Positions 42,371-57,222 of a stretch of DNA of 64,000 nt are shown one piece after another. The DNA is taken from positions 1 through 64,000 of the forward strand of contig NZ_PXWG01000019.1 in the NCBI RefSeq assembly GCF_003011965.1, read 5' to 3'. A program made the translations under genes and the position numbers. Numbering within the stretch: the stretch's first letter is position 1; every line of letters begins with the position of its first letter. This DNA is from Streptosporangium nondiastaticum. GTDB lineage: Bacteria > Actinomycetota > Actinomycetes > Streptomycetales > Streptomycetaceae. Below the pieces are notes generated by a model. That model did no database searches. It was not told the origin of the DNA and saw only the letters and a list, made by a program, of their open reading frames with translations.

Positions 42371-42505
42371 TCACACACCCGAACCTGCGGGCACGGAGTC
42401 GGTCGCCTCCGTCCACAGGTCCTGCTCGGCGCGATCCGCCTGGATCTGGCGGTACACGAGGAGCCCGCCGATGGCGGCCAGTGCGACCAGGAGGAGCTTC
42501 TTCAC
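42371..42505 (-). CDS. DLW-39 family small membrane protein
   Basis: 44 residues from GTG 42505. The signature helix KKLLLVALAAIGGLLVYRQI followed by QADRAEQDLWTEATDSVP, with the DLW tripeptide, is that of the DLW-39 family, a tiny actinobacterial protein near gyrA and DUF3566. One membrane helix; function unknown to me. The ribosome binding site is weak. It is transcribed toward the hairpin at 42321. Confidence 0.85.
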   Translation of the reverse strand: MKKLLLVALAAIGGLLVYRQIQADRAEQDLWTEATDSVPAGSGV

Positions 42506-42643
42506 CGCGCGACCTCGTCTTTCCTTGACGTAAGGGGACCTCTGGTGGCCGATGATACACACCGGCCGATACCGATCGGTGACCTGTGCGGCACCCGGTC
42601 CGCCGTCCGGTCGCGGGCCCAACTCCCCACCTGGGGAAAACAG

Positions 42644-42680
42644 ATCGGCCCGGGCGGAGAAATCTCCGTCCGGGCCGATC
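42644..42680 (-). terminator. Terminator after tRNA-Ile
   Basis: GATCGGCCCGG and CCGGGCCGATC plus inner GGAGA/TCTCC pairing form a long hairpin followed on the minus strand by TGTTTTCCCC. Confidence 0.85.
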
Positions 42681-42686
42681 GTGCGG

Positions 42687-42760
42687 TGGGGCTAACAGGA
42701 CTTGAACCTGTGGCCTCTTCCTTATCAGGGAAGCGCTCTAACCGTCTGAGCTATAGCCCC
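42687..42760 (-). tRNA. tRNA-Ile (anticodon GAT)
   Basis: 74-nt tRNA with 5' GGGGCTATAGCTCAGACGGT and 3' TTAGCCCCA. The anticodon stem TTCCC/GGGAA-type (CTTCC/GGAAG) encloses CTGATAA, giving GAT. The T arm is ACAGGTTCAAGTCCTGT. It is the usual tRNA next to gyrA/DUF3566 in actinomycetes. Confidence 0.95.
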
Positions 42761-42832
42761 GCGCGACACCGAAAGATTAGCGCACTTGGGGCCCAGTCCC
42801 AAAATCCTGTCCGGCCGGGCCCCCGCGCACGG

Positions 42833-43873
42833 CTATTCGTCCTCGGCGAGGGTCAGCTCCACGCCGCCCACGAAGCCCGCCGAGAGGTTGTAGACGAAGG
42901 CCCCCAGGGTGGCCAGCGCGGTCGCCAGGACCACGTTGATCACCGCGATGACCGAGGTGAAGAGGAGCACCCGGGGCAGCGACAGGAACGACTCCAGGTC
43001 GAAGCCGCCGCCGTCGCTGGAGGTCGTGGCGTCGCTGATCGTCCCGCCGACGGTCGAGAAGACGCCCATGGCGTCCATGACGCCCCACAGCACGCCCGCC
43101 GCGACGATCGTGCAGATGCCCAGCGCGATCGACAGCAGGAAGCTGACCTTCATCACCGACCACGGGTCGGCCTTGGACACCCGCAGGCGCGCGGTGCGCG
43201 TACGGGGCGCGGGGCGCCCTGCCGGGCGGGGCGCGGCGCCCTGCGGGGCCACGGGGCCCGGCACGGGGCCGGCCGCCCCCGCGGGCTTCCCGGCCTCCTG
43301 CGGGGCCGCCTGGGCCGCCTGGGGGCCCTTGGGGGCACCCTTCTTGAGAGCGCCTGCAGCGGGCTTGGAACCGCCCTGGCCGGGGATGCGCGGCGGAGCC
43401 TTGACGGCGTTCCGCGGGTCGGCCGCAGGGGCCTTCGCCGCGCTCTTCGCGGCGGGCTTGCCGCCGTTGCTCCCGGCGTTCCCGCTCTCAGCCTCGTCTG
43501 CCACGGATGCAGCCTTCCCGGCCCCGGCGGCCTTCACGTCTTCGGACTGCGCCGTCTTGGAATCCGCGGCCTTCTCGGCCTTGGCCGTCTTGGCAGCCTT
43601 GGCCGGCTTGCCGGCACCGCCGGACCCGGCAGCCGATCCGGCCGGGGCCGGGTCACCCGACCCGGCCGACTTGGCGCCGGCCGAACCGGCCGGAGGCTCG
43701 TACGCCTGCGGCGGGTGGTACGGCTCCGGCTTGCGCGTGTCCGTCAACGTCCCCCCCTGGGAGCCGGCGTCCGCGGCGGAGCCACGGGCGCCGGCCTCAT
43801 CGGTAGCAGGTGCGGCGGTAGTGCTGCGCTCGGCACCTGCACCGCTTGCCGCGGCGCCCGTGGCTCGACTCAC
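42833..43873 (-). CDS. DUF3566 domain membrane protein
   Basis: 346 residues. A very long N-terminal low-complexity region (about 225 residues, Ala/Gly/Lys/Pro/Ser) is followed by the DUF3566 domain with two membrane helices: VSFLLSIALGICTIVAAGVL, then LLFTSVIAVINVVLATALAT, and the tail LSAGFVGGVELTLAEDE. DUF3566 proteins sit beside gyrA in actinobacteria; the role is not established. GTG 43873 lies 3 bp after the gyrA stop, so it is transcribed with the gyrase genes. The basic disordered arm could contact DNA or membrane. Confidence 0.88.
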   Translation of the reverse strand: MSRATGAAASGAGAERSTTAAPATDEAGARGSAADAGSQGGTLTDTRKPEPYHPPQAYEPPAGSAGAKSAGSGDPAPAGSAAGSGGAGKPAKAAKTAKAEKAADSKTAQSEDVKAAGAGKAASVADEAESGNAGSNGGKPAAKSAAKAPAADPRNAVKAPPRIPGQGGSKPAAGALKKGAPKGPQAAQAAPQEAGKPAGAAGPVPGPVAPQGAAPRPAGRPAPRTRTARLRVSKADPWSVMKVSFLLSIALGICTIVAAGVLWGVMDAMGVFSTVGGTISDATTSSDGGGFDLESFLSLPRVLLFTSVIAVINVVLATALATLGAFVYNLSAGFVGGVELTLAEDE

Positions 43874-43876
43874 GAC

Positions 43877-46507
<2,631 letters not shown>

Positions 46508-46559
46508 GGGTGTTCAAAGTCCTTTCGCGCTGCGGCTGTCTCGGGGTGGGCCGACAGGC

Positions 46560-48952
<2,393 letters not shown>

Positions 48953-49486
48953 TCAGCCGTACGTGTCACCCGGGCCCGTGCTGCCGGGGGCGCGCAGCGA
49001 GCCGTAGCGGCGGCCCGGCCCGCCCGGGCCCAGCACCTTGATCGTCCGTACCGTGCCGTGCCCGAGGTCGTCGTTGAGCCGGGCCACGAGCTGGGGCGCC
49101 AGCAGGCGCAGCTGCGTCGCCCACGCCGTCGAGTCGCACTGCACCGTCAGGACGTGGGAGTCCTCGTCGAAGTTCTGCGGGGTGCAGTGCAGGGCCAGCG
49201 CGTCGCCCACGATCTGCGGCCAGCGGCCCATCACCCCGCCCACCGCCGCGGGCTTCTCCCAGCCCCGCTCGGTGATCAGCCGGTTGATGGCGGCGCCCAG
49301 CGGCAGCGGGTCGCGGCCGTCGGCGCGCGCGCCCGAGCGCAGTCCGCCGCCGCGGCGCACCTGCTTCTTCTGCTGGGCCGCGGCGCCCCGCGCCCGCGCC
49401 TGCTCCTTGGCCGCGCGCAGCGCGACCCGCGCCAGGTCCACGCCGGAGGACTCGGGCGGCTTCGGGTGCTCGGACGGCGTGCTCAT
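48953..49486 (-). CDS. DUF721/DciA-like protein
   Basis: 177 residues. The N-terminal part is basic and flexible ([20 protein letters not shown]); the DUF721 domain covers about 75-165 ([57 protein letters not shown]). DciA proteins of this family load the replicative helicase in many bacteria that lack DnaC, so it may serve replication initiation here. ATG 49486 overlaps the recF stop (ATGA). The position between recF and gyrB is conserved in actinobacteria. Confidence 0.9.
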   Translation of the reverse strand: MSTPSEHPKPPESSGVDLARVALRAAKEQARARGAAAQQKKQVRRGGGLRSGARADGRDPLPLGAAINRLITERGWEKPAAVGGVMGRWPQIVGDALALHCTPQNFDEDSHVLTVQCDSTAWATQLRLLAPQLVARLNDDLGHGTVRTIKVLGPGGPGRRYGSLRAPGSTGPGDTYG

Positions 49487-50607
49487 ACGCGCTCGACCTG
49501 CCCGCCCGAGACCGCGTACCGGGCCCCGGTGAGGACCTCCGGCACGTCGTCGTCCACGGCCGCGGTGACCAGCACCTGCTCGCCGTGGGCCACCAGCTCC
49601 GCCAGCCGCTCCCGGCGCCGGGCGTCCAGCTCCGCGAAGACGTCGTCCAGGACGAGCACCGGCTCGTTGCCCTCGGAGCGCAACAGCTCGTACGAGGCCA
49701 GGCGCAGCGCCAGCGCGTACGACCAGGACTCGCCGTGGCTCGCGTACCCCTTGGCCGGCAGCTGCCCGAGCCGGAGCAGGAGGTCGTCGCGGTGCGGGCC
49801 GACCAGCGTCACGCCCCGCTCGATCTCCTGCTTGCGGGCCTCGGCGAGCGCCGCGAGCAGCGCCTCGTACAGCTCCTCGCGGGTGTGGGCGCCCTCGATG
49901 CCGGCGGGCCCGCGGTAGTCGAAGGCGACCGGGCCGCCGCCGGGCGCCAGCTGCTCGTAGGCCTTGTCGGCCAGCGGGCGCAGCGCCGAGATCAGGTCCA
50001 GCCGCTGTGCCAGCAGCTCGGCGCCGGCGCGGGCCAGGTGCTGGTCCCAGATGTCGAGCGTGGAGAGGTCCAGGCCGCGACCGCCGTGGCGGCGGGCCAT
50101 CGCCGCGCTCTTGAGGAGGGTGTTGCGCTGCTTGAGGACCCGCTCGTAGTCGGAGCGGACGCCCGCCATGCGCGGGGTGCGCGCGGTGATCAGCTCGTCC
50201 AGGAAGCGGCGGCGCTCTCCGGGGTCGCCCTTGACGAGGGCCAGGTCCTCGGGGGCGAACAGCACGGTGCGCACGATGCCGAGCACGTCACGCGGTCTGA
50301 CCTGGGACGATCTATTGATCCGGGCGCGGTTTGCGCGGCCGGGGTTGAGCTCCAGCTCGATCAGCTGCTGCCGCTCGCCCTGGACCACGGCGGCCCGTAT
50401 CACGGCGCGCTCGGCGCCCATCCGGACCAGCGGGGCGTCGGAGGAGACCCGGTGGCTGCCGAGGGTGGCCAGATAGCCGATCGCCTCGACGAGGTTGGTC
50501 TTCCCCTGGCCGTTCGGGCCCACGAACGCCGTGACGCCCGGGTCGAGGGAGACCTCGGCCCGGGCGTACGAGCGGAAGTCGGCCAGCGACAGATGCGTGA
50601 CATGCAT
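49483..50607 (-). CDS. recF: RecF, recombination mediator ATPase
   Basis: 374 residues. ABC-type ATPase with Walker [18 protein letters not shown], the ABC signature-like region ([20 protein letters not shown]) and Walker [21 protein letters not shown]. It helps load RecA at gaps with RecO and RecR. ATG 50607 ([19 protein letters not shown]) is clear. It is followed with overlap by the DUF721 gene. The 98-bp region upstream is CAG/CTG-rich. Confidence 0.96.
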   Translation of the reverse strand: MHVTHLSLADFRSYARAEVSLDPGVTAFVGPNGQGKTNLVEAIGYLATLGSHRVSSDAPLVRMGAERAVIRAAVVQGERQQLIELELNPGRANRARINRSSQVRPRDVLGIVRTVLFAPEDLALVKGDPGERRRFLDELITARTPRMAGVRSDYERVLKQRNTLLKSAAMARRHGGRGLDLSTLDIWDQHLARAGAELLAQRLDLISALRPLADKAYEQLAPGGGPVAFDYRGPAGIEGAHTREELYEALLAALAEARKQEIERGVTLVGPHRDDLLLRLGQLPAKGYASHGESWSYALALRLASYELLRSEGNEPVLVLDDVFAELDARRRERLAELVAHGEQVLVTAAVDDDVPEVLTGARYAVSGGQVERV

Positions 50608-50705
50608 GGTGCGCCGACCTCTTCCGCTGTGTACTGCTGTTACTGCTGATACCGCTGTGTGCTGCGGCAGGTGCTGCTGTTGAACTGTTGTCCGAGTACT
50701 ACGTA

Positions 50706-51581
<876 letters not shown>

Positions 51582-51834
51582 GGGTGATCCTCTATGCCTT
51601 GATTGGGTGCGTACCTGGCTCCGAGCCTACGCCGGGCAGGCGCTGCACACCTGTGGGGTGACGGCGCTCAAAAGGAGGGCCGGCGCCCCCAGGGGGCGCG
51701 GGGCGGCATCACTCTGCGGCTCCGCCGAGCGGACGCGGCCGACCGGGCGCGCCCTGTAAGGGGCGCGGGGAACCGCGCGACCAGCCACGGACGGCCCGCA
51801 GCCGAAAAGCCGCCGCGGGCCCTCACAGCCTCGC
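51582..51834. other. Intergenic region between gnd and dnaN with a repeat element
   Basis: A 253-bp gap. It includes a 17-bp palindrome GCGCCCCCAGGGGGCGC (51683-51699) and a block with GCGCCCTGTAAGGGGCGC (51749-51766) followed by GGGGAACCGCGCGACCAGCC. No protein gene is supported. Confidence 0.5.
51749..51803 (+). repeat. Streptomyces-type intergenic repeat element
   Basis: The block GCGCCCTGTAAGGGGCGC (hairpin), then GGGGAACCGCGCGACCAGCC and ACGGACGGCCCGCAGCC resembles, from memory, a short element repeated many times between genes in streptomycete chromosomes. A genome-wide search is needed to prove copy number. Confidence 0.55.
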
Positions 51835-52965
51835 TCAGCCGGACAGGCGAACCGGCATGATCAGGTACTTGTACGCGTCGTCCGCCTCGGCGTCGACCGC
51901 CGGCTTGCCGCTCAGCAGCGCCGGCTTCGTCGACGTCGTGAAGGACAGCTGGGCGACCGGCGAGTCGATCGCCGACAGGCCCTCCAGCAGGAAGCCGGGG
52001 TTGAAGGCGATCGAGATGTCGTCGCCGTCCAGCTGCGCGTCGACCCGCTCCACAGCCTGTGCGTCGTCGCTGGAGCCGGCCTCCAGGATCAGCACGCCCT
52101 GCTCGAAGCTCAGCCGCACCGGGGTGTTCCGCTCGGCGACGAGGGCCACGCGCTTGACGGCCTCGACGAACGGCGCGGTCTCGATGACGGCGACCGAGTT
52201 GAACTCGGTGGGGAAGAGCGTGCGGTACTTCGGCAGGTCGCCCTCGAGCAGCCGCGTGGTGGTGCGGCGGCCGGCGCCCTCGAAGCCGATCAGGCCCTCG
52301 CCCGCGCCGGAGCCGGCCAGGGCGATCGAGACCGAGTCGCCGCCGCTGAGGGACTTGGCGGTGTCCAGCAGGGTCTTGGCGGGGACCAGGGCGACCGCGG
52401 AGATGTCCGGGGTCTCGGGCTTCCACATGAACTCGCGGACCGCGAAGCGGTAGCGGTCGGTGGAGGCCAGGGTGACGGTGTCGCCCTCGATCTCGATGCG
52501 CACACCGGTGAGCACGGGCAGCGTGTCGTCACGGCCGGCGGCGATGGCGACCTGGGCGGCGGCGGCGGCGAAGACCTCGGCCGGGACGGTGCCGGTGGCG
52601 GTGGGCATCTGCGGCAGGGCCGGGTACTCCTCCACAGGCAGGGTGTGGAGTGTGAATCGCGAGGAGCCGCAGACCACGGTGACGCGCACACCGTCGGTGG
52701 AGATTTCCACAGGCCTGTTGGGAAGTGCGCGGCAGATGTCGGCGAGGAGGCGGCCGGAGACGAGGACGGTGCCGTCCTCCTCCACATCGGCGTCGACCGA
52801 GACGCGGGCGGAGACCTCGTAGTCGAAGCCGGAGAGGCTCAGGGAGCCGTCCTCGGCCTTCAGCAGCAGGCCCGCGAGGACGGGCACCGGCGGACGGGCC
52901 GGGAGGCTGCGGGCCGCCCAGGCCACTGCCTCCGCGAGTACATCGCGCTCCACCCGGATCTTCAC
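51835..52965 (-). CDS. dnaN: DnaN, beta sliding clamp
   Basis: 376 residues. GTG 52965 has GGAGG 8 nt upstream and opens the canonical VKIRVERDVLAEAVAWAARS. Three repeated clamp domains are visible, ending LIMPVRLSG. It tethers DNA polymerase III to DNA. It is transcribed away from oriC on the minus strand after dnaA. Length agrees with the streptomycete clamp. A longer open frame upstream runs through oriC and is not coding. Confidence 0.97.
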   Translation of the reverse strand: MKIRVERDVLAEAVAWAARSLPARPPVPVLAGLLLKAEDGSLSLSGFDYEVSARVSVDADVEEDGTVLVSGRLLADICRALPNRPVEISTDGVRVTVVCGSSRFTLHTLPVEEYPALPQMPTATGTVPAEVFAAAAAQVAIAAGRDDTLPVLTGVRIEIEGDTVTLASTDRYRFAVREFMWKPETPDISAVALVPAKTLLDTAKSLSGGDSVSIALAGSGAGEGLIGFEGAGRRTTTRLLEGDLPKYRTLFPTEFNSVAVIETAPFVEAVKRVALVAERNTPVRLSFEQGVLILEAGSSDDAQAVERVDAQLDGDDISIAFNPGFLLEGLSAIDSPVAQLSFTTSTKPALLSGKPAVDAEADDAYKYLIMPVRLSG

Positions 52966-53099
52966 CGGAACCGCCTCCTGCTTGTTGCTGGCTCGCCCTG
53001 CTGGCTTCTTCGTCGGCTGCTTGCCGGAGACCAGTCTGACGTACGCCGCTGACAGCTGGTGCGACTCGGGGTCAAGTCGGGTCGGAGGGCGTGGCGCGG

Positions 53100-53730
53100 C
53101 CCGCGGCCGAGTTGTGCACAGGACCCACTTCGAAACGAGTTCCCCGCTTGATCTCTGTGGTCGTAGTAGTAGGGCCTGTGGAAACGGTGGACAACCCTCT
53201 TTGCGCAGGTCAGTGCCGCTTTTTTGTCCACCGGGCCTGTGGGCGGGGGCAGTGGATAAGCGGGGTGTGCTGTGGACCGCGGAAAGTTCTGCACAGCCGG
53301 TGCACAGGCGGGGCGCACTTCTCCCCAGGCCTGTCCCCAGTTTTACCCAGGTTCCCCACAGCCCAATCCGGCACCTTGGTGTGACGCCTTTCACTCGGTG
53401 CGGTGAGACCGGGCGTTTCGTTGCCGAACAGTGGACAGGGGTGTGGAAAGACTGTGTACAACATCCACTCCCCTGTGGGCGGCCGGTGGACAACGCCGAG
53501 GGGGCCTTGTGGGTGATTAGTCTGTCCACAGGCTGTGGAAGAGCGTCGGCCACAAATCCACACGCCCGTGACCTCGCCTGATGGGCTATCAACAGCCTGC
53601 GCTGTGGACGGCGTATGGACAACTTCGCAGCCCACAGGGTGTGGACAGCCGGTCGGCAAGGAAACTGTGGAGAACCCCGGGTACGGCGCACGAAATCGAA
53701 CAGAGCCGTCCACTGCTGTGGATGCCCGGC
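53100..53730. other. oriC: oriC, chromosomal replication origin
   Basis: The 956-bp gap between dnaN and dnaA contains about twenty matches or near-matches to the DnaA box TTRTCCACA in both orientations between 53112 and 53725. Examples: TTGTGCACA (53112), GGTGGACAA (53186, 53485), TTGTCCACC (53224), AGTGGATAA (53251), TGTGGACCG (53271), CTGTCCACA (53522), TGTGGAAGA (53534), TGTGGACGG (53603), TATGGACAA (53614), TGTGGACAG (53640) and TGTGGATGC (53717). Box number, mixed orientation and position are those of Streptomyces oriC. No A/T-rich 13-mers stand out, which is normal for this group. Confidence 0.93.
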
Positions 53731-53817
53731 GGCCCCGGAACGCCTCCGAGCCGGCCCCGGAACGCTCCGAGCCTCCCCCGTGACTCCCCTCAGGGCGCAC
53801 TCAGAACGCACTCGGAC

Positions 53818-53861
53818 GTCCTCAGGACGTCCTCAGGACGACCTCAGGACGACCTCAGGAC
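53818..53861. repeat. Four 11-bp near-palindromic repeats next to the dnaA terminator
   Basis: GTCCTCAGGAC twice (53818, 53829) then GACCTCAGGAC twice (53840, 53851), head to tail. The first form is a palindrome around one central base. They lie between the oriC boxes and the dnaA terminator. Confidence 0.85.
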
Positions 53862-53868
53862 CGCGAAA

Positions 53869-53898
53869 GGGCGCCCCGGGAAGCCTCCCGGAGCGCCC
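53869..53898 (-). terminator. dnaA terminator
   Basis: GGGCGC/GCGCCC outer arms and CCGGGA/TCCCGG inner arms form a strong stem downstream of the dnaA stop; on the minus strand it is followed by TTTCGCGG, a short T tail. Confidence 0.7.
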
Positions 53899-53921
53899 CA
53901 TGGGCGTCCTGCGCGGTGTCC

Positions 53922-55883
53922 TCAGCCGTTCTTGATGCGGTTGGTCAGTTCGGTCACCTGGTTGTAGATGGAGCGCCGTTCGGCCATCAGCGCACGGATC
54001 TTCCGGTCCGCGTGCATGACGGTCGTGTGGTCCCGCCCGCCGAACTGCGCACCGATCTTCGGCAGCGACAGGTCCGTGAGCTCGCGGCAGAGGTACATGG
54101 CGATCTGCCGGGCCGTCACCAGCACGCGGCTGCGCGAGGCCCCGCACAGGTCCTCGACGGTGTGCCCGAAGTAGTCCGCGGTCGCGGCCATGATGGCCGG
54201 CGCCGTGATCTCCGGAGAGGCGTCCTCGCCGCCCGGGATCAGGTCCTTGAGGACGATCTCGGTCAGGCCCAGGTCGACCGGCTGCCGGTTCAGGCTCGCG
54301 AAGGCCGTCACCCGGATCAGCGCGCCCTCCAGCTCGCGGATGTTGCGCGAGATGCGGGAGGCGATGAACTCCAGGACCTCCGGCGGGGCGTTCAGCTGCT
54401 CCTGCACGGCCTTCTTGCGCAGGATCGCGATGCGGGTCTCCAGCTCGGGCGGCTGGACGTCCGTGATGAGGCCCCACTCGAAGCGGTTGCGCAGCCGGTC
54501 CTCCAGCGTCACCAGCTGCTTGGGCGGCCGGTCCGAGGACAGCACGATCTGCTTGTTCGCGTTGTGGAGGGTGTTGAAGGTGTGGAAGAACTCCTCCTGC
54601 GTCGACTCCTTGCTCGCGAGGAACTGGATGTCGTCGACCAGGAGGATGTCCATGTCGCGGTAGCGCTTGCGGAACGCGTCCGCCTTGCCGTCGCGGATGG
54701 AGTTGATGAACTCGTTGGTGAACTCCTCGGAGCTCACGTAGCGCACGCGCGTGCCCGGGTAGAGGCTGCGCGCGTAGTGCCCGATGGCGTGCAGGAGGTG
54801 GGTCTTCCCCAGGCCCGACTCGCCGTAGATGAAGAGGGGGTTGTACGCCTTCGCCGGCGCCTCGGCCACCGCGACCGCGGCGGCGTGCGCGAAGCGGTTG
54901 GACGCACCGATCACGAACGTGTCGAAGAGGTACTTCGGGTTCAGGCGGGCGGTCGGCTCGCCGGGGCCGGGGGCCGGGGACGGCTTCGCCGCGAGCGGGC
55001 CGGGGGCGCCGCCGGACGGGGCCCGGTCGGAGCGGTCGCCGCCGCGCGGGCCGCTCTCCGGCAGCTCCCGGCCCGTGACGTCCCGGCCGGCCATGTCACG
55101 GCCGCCCATGTCACGACCGGGCATGTCGCGGCCCGGCATGTCGTGGCGCTGCTGCTCGTACGGCATGCGCTCGGACGGCTGCGTCCGGTAATCGGAACCT
55201 TGCGGCTCGTAGCCGCCGGAGTGCTGCTGCGAGGCGTACGGATCGCGTTCGCTCTCAGCGAAGCCGCCGAGGCGCGGCTGCTGCCAGCCGTAGTCACTCC
55301 TGTCACCCCTGTCACCGGGCGGCGGCACCGGGGGCCCCGAGGGGGCCGAGTGGCGCGGCCACGCACCGGGCTCGGGGCGCTGCTGCTGGTAGTCCGGATA
55401 GGCGGGGCGCACGGACGGCAGGTCGTCGGCCGGGGCCTGGCGGCCGTAGCTCTCGCGGCCCTCGTAGGCGCCGTTGTCGAAGCTCTCGTAGCCGTCCCGG
55501 GACTCGTAGGCGTCGCGGCCCTGGCCGCCGCCCCGGCCCGCGGGCTCCTCGTAGCGGGACTGCTGCGCGGCCTGGGGGCGCTCGGCCGGGGGCTCGCCCG
55601 CGGAGTCGTCGACGGTGATCGCGATCCGGATCGGGCGGCCGCACTCACGGCTCAGCGCGTCGCTGACCAGCGGCGCGAGCCGGCCCTCGAGTACGCCCTT
55701 GGCGAATTCGTTGGGCACGGCCAGCAGGGCGGTGTCGGCGACGAGGGCCAGCGGCTGGCACCGCTTGATCCAGTGCTCGTCCTTGGTCTCGACGCCCTGG
55801 CCGCGCTTGTCGCGGCCCTCGCCCAGGAGCTGGTCGAGCACGCGCGGCCACACTGCGGCAAGATCGGCGGGCAGGTCAGCCAC
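53922..55883 (-). CDS. dnaA: DnaA, replication initiator
   Basis: 653 residues from GTG 55883 ([20 protein letters not shown], the known streptomycete N terminus); GTG 55904 would add seven residues. Domain I (1-100), a very long Gly/Arg/Tyr/Pro-rich domain II (about 100-310) typical of streptomycetes, AAA+ domain III with Walker A GESGLGKT (near 349) and Walker [11 protein letters not shown], and domain IV with the signature [13 protein letters not shown] (near 614) that reads DnaA boxes. The promoter upstream carries two DnaA boxes, supporting autorepression. Confidence 0.97.
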   Translation of the reverse strand: MADLPADLAAVWPRVLDQLLGEGRDKRGQGVETKDEHWIKRCQPLALVADTALLAVPNEFAKGVLEGRLAPLVSDALSRECGRPIRIAITVDDSAGEPPAERPQAAQQSRYEEPAGRGGGQGRDAYESRDGYESFDNGAYEGRESYGRQAPADDLPSVRPAYPDYQQQRPEPGAWPRHSAPSGPPVPPPGDRGDRSDYGWQQPRLGGFAESERDPYASQQHSGGYEPQGSDYRTQPSERMPYEQQRHDMPGRDMPGRDMGGRDMAGRDVTGRELPESGPRGGDRSDRAPSGGAPGPLAAKPSPAPGPGEPTARLNPKYLFDTFVIGASNRFAHAAAVAVAEAPAKAYNPLFIYGESGLGKTHLLHAIGHYARSLYPGTRVRYVSSEEFTNEFINSIRDGKADAFRKRYRDMDILLVDDIQFLASKESTQEEFFHTFNTLHNANKQIVLSSDRPPKQLVTLEDRLRNRFEWGLITDVQPPELETRIAILRKKAVQEQLNAPPEVLEFIASRISRNIRELEGALIRVTAFASLNRQPVDLGLTEIVLKDLIPGGEDASPEITAPAIMAATADYFGHTVEDLCGASRSRVLVTARQIAMYLCRELTDLSLPKIGAQFGGRDHTTVMHADRKIRALMAERRSIYNQVTELTNRIKNG

Positions 55884-55973
55884 AGGGCACGCTCTCTCAG
55901 TCACTGGGGGCGCCCCGTGAGTCCCACGAATGTGTGGTTCTCGGGACGGGCGGGAAGGATTCGGAGTTCAGCC

Positions 55974-56003
55974 ACGGTAGGCCGCCCGCGGTGCGCGGTT
56001 CAA
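55974..56003 (-). promoter_or_regulatory. Candidate dnaA promoter
   Basis: On the minus strand TTGAAC (-35, 55998-56003) and TACCGT (-10, 55974-55979) are 18 bp apart, giving a leader of roughly 85 nt before GTG 55883. Two DnaA boxes lie immediately upstream of the -35. Confidence 0.6.
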
Positions 56004-56007
56004 GTCG

Positions 56008-56028
56008 TTGTCCACAGGGTGTGTACAA
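56008..56028. promoter_or_regulatory. Two opposed DnaA boxes in the dnaA promoter
   Basis: TTGTCCACA (56008-56016) and TGTGTACAA (56020-56028) face each other with a 3-bp gap, 4 bp upstream of the candidate dnaA -35. Such a pair is described for streptomycete dnaA autoregulation. Confidence 0.75.
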
Positions 56029-56102
56029 ATGTGCCATGGGGCGAGCCGTGTCGTCCCACCGGCCCGCGGCGGGCTACGGTGTATCCCTGGTGCGCTGCCG
56101 GT

Positions 56103-56132
56103 TTGACCGAATGGCGTAGCCGCGCGTACCGT
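56103..56132 (+). promoter_or_regulatory. Candidate rpmH promoter
   Basis: TTGACC (56103-56108) and TACCGT (56127-56132) with an 18-bp spacer, upstream of rpmH. The same -10 hexamer occurs at the divergent dnaA promoter. Confidence 0.5.
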
Positions 56133-56304
56133 GACCAGGTCGAGTTGTCGATGGCTGCTGCCGCCTGCCTCCGATGGGCAAAGATCGCGTCGAATCAGTA
56201 CACGGTCAAGAAGCGGTGCACTCGGGCGTTGCGAGCTTCTCGTGGGCGCACGGTGACAGCCAGGCGATGTCCCGCCACCACCGATTCATTTCTGGAGCCC
56301 CCGA

Positions 56305-56442
56305 GTGAGCAAGCGCACCTTCCAGCCGAACAACCGCCGTCGCGCGAAGACCCACGGCTTCCGCCTGCGCATGCGCACCCGTGCCGGCCGCGCGATTCTC
56401 GCGTCCCGCCGTGGCAAGGGTCGCGCCCGCCTGTCGGCCTGA
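56305..56442 (+). CDS. rpmH: RpmH, ribosomal protein bL34
   Basis: 45 residues, GTG start at 56305 with GGAG 8 nt upstream. The protein is strongly basic and shows the full L34 signature [20 protein letters not shown] and [19 protein letters not shown]. It is the first gene of the plus-strand cluster rpmH-rnpA-yidD-yidC-jag and is coupled in expression to rnpA, 28 bp downstream. Confidence 0.97.
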   Translation: MSKRTFQPNNRRRAKTHGFRLRMRTRAGRAILASRRGKGRARLSA

Positions 56443-56470
56443 GCAGCCTGACGACCAATAGGTCCATGCC

Positions 56471-56905
56471 GTGCTGCCCAACGACAATCGTCTGAGGCGG
56501 CGCGAGGACTTTGCGACCGCGGTACGCCGAGGACGCCGGGCCGGCCGCCCGCTCCTCGTCGTCCATTTCCGTAGCGGTACAACGGACCCGCACACACCTG
56601 GGGAGAGTGTTCCCCCGGTGCGTGCGGGTTTCGTCGTCAGCAAGGCCGTCGGCGTCGCAGTAGTCCGCAATCTGGTGAAGCGCAGGCTTCGCCACCTGAT
56701 GCGTGACCGGCTCGATCAGCTGCCCGCCGGTAGCCTGGTGGTGGTACGGGCCCTGCCCGGCTCGGGCGAGGCGGACCACGATGAGCTGGCCCGTGATCTT
56801 GACACCGCACTGCAGCGGCTGTTGGGAGGGGCGCCGCGCCGTTCCGATTCCTCCGGGGAGACCCCCGGGGACCTTGGCCGAAGCCAGGGAGGGAGCGCAC
56901 GGTGA
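56471..56905 (+). CDS. rnpA: RnpA, RNase P protein component
   Basis: 144 residues. The conserved RNase P protein motif [20 protein letters not shown] (RNR box) and the N-terminal [20 protein letters not shown] are present. It helps the RNase P RNA process tRNA 5' ends. GTG 56471 is the start. The C-terminal 25 residues are Gly/Ser/Arg-rich and appear dispensable. The stop overlaps the yidD GTG (GTGA). Confidence 0.95.
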   Translation: MLPNDNRLRRREDFATAVRRGRRAGRPLLVVHFRSGTTDPHTPGESVPPVRAGFVVSKAVGVAVVRNLVKRRLRHLMRDRLDQLPAGSLVVVRALPGSGEADHDELARDLDTALQRLLGGAPRRSDSSGETPGDLGRSQGGSAR

Positions 56906-57219
56906 AGTATCCGCTGCTGTGGTTGATCAAGCTCTACCAGTGGACCATCAGCCCGCTCCTGGGCCCGGTCTGCAAGTACTACCCGTCGTGCTCGCACTAC
57001 GGCTACACGGCCATTGACGTGCACGGTGCGGTCAAAGGAACAGCGCTGACGGCCTGGCGCATCCTGCGCTGCAATCCGTGGTCGCTCGGTGGCGTCGACC
57101 ACGTTCCTCCCCGGAAGCGTCCGGTCTGGCACCAGCGGCTGAGGAGCCGACTGGGCGGGCACCCCGTCGCGGGGCCCGTCGCACAGCCCGAGACTCAGCC
57201 CAACGCCCAAGGAGCCTGA
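56902..57219 (+). CDS. yidD: YidD, membrane protein insertion efficiency factor
   Basis: 105 residues. The cysteine-rich family signature [20 protein letters not shown] and [21 protein letters not shown] identifies YidD. It assists YidC-mediated insertion. GTG 56902 overlaps the rnpA stop; yidC follows 3 bp later. The Arg/Pro-rich C-terminal tail is longer than in E. coli. Confidence 0.95.
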   Translation: MKYPLLWLIKLYQWTISPLLGPVCKYYPSCSHYGYTAIDVHGAVKGTALTAWRILRCNPWSLGGVDHVPPRKRPVWHQRLRSRLGGHPVAGPVAQPETQPNAQGA

Positions 57220-57222
57220 TTC

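Larger units (their letters stand above)
55884..56304. other. Divergent dnaA/rpmH intergenic region
   Basis: 421 bp with the dnaA promoter and DnaA boxes at its left and the rpmH promoter at its right. No additional gene is supported; the small frames seen there are chance. Confidence 0.6.

Noticed and set aside
52966..53811. Long upstream extension of the dnaN frame through oriC
   Set aside because: The extension consists of DnaA boxes and has no protein character; the clamp N terminus VKIRVERDV with its ribosome binding site fixes the start at 52965.
53818..53861. CRISPR-like array near oriC
   Set aside because: The repeats are 11 bp without spacers, so they are a tandem repeat and not CRISPR.
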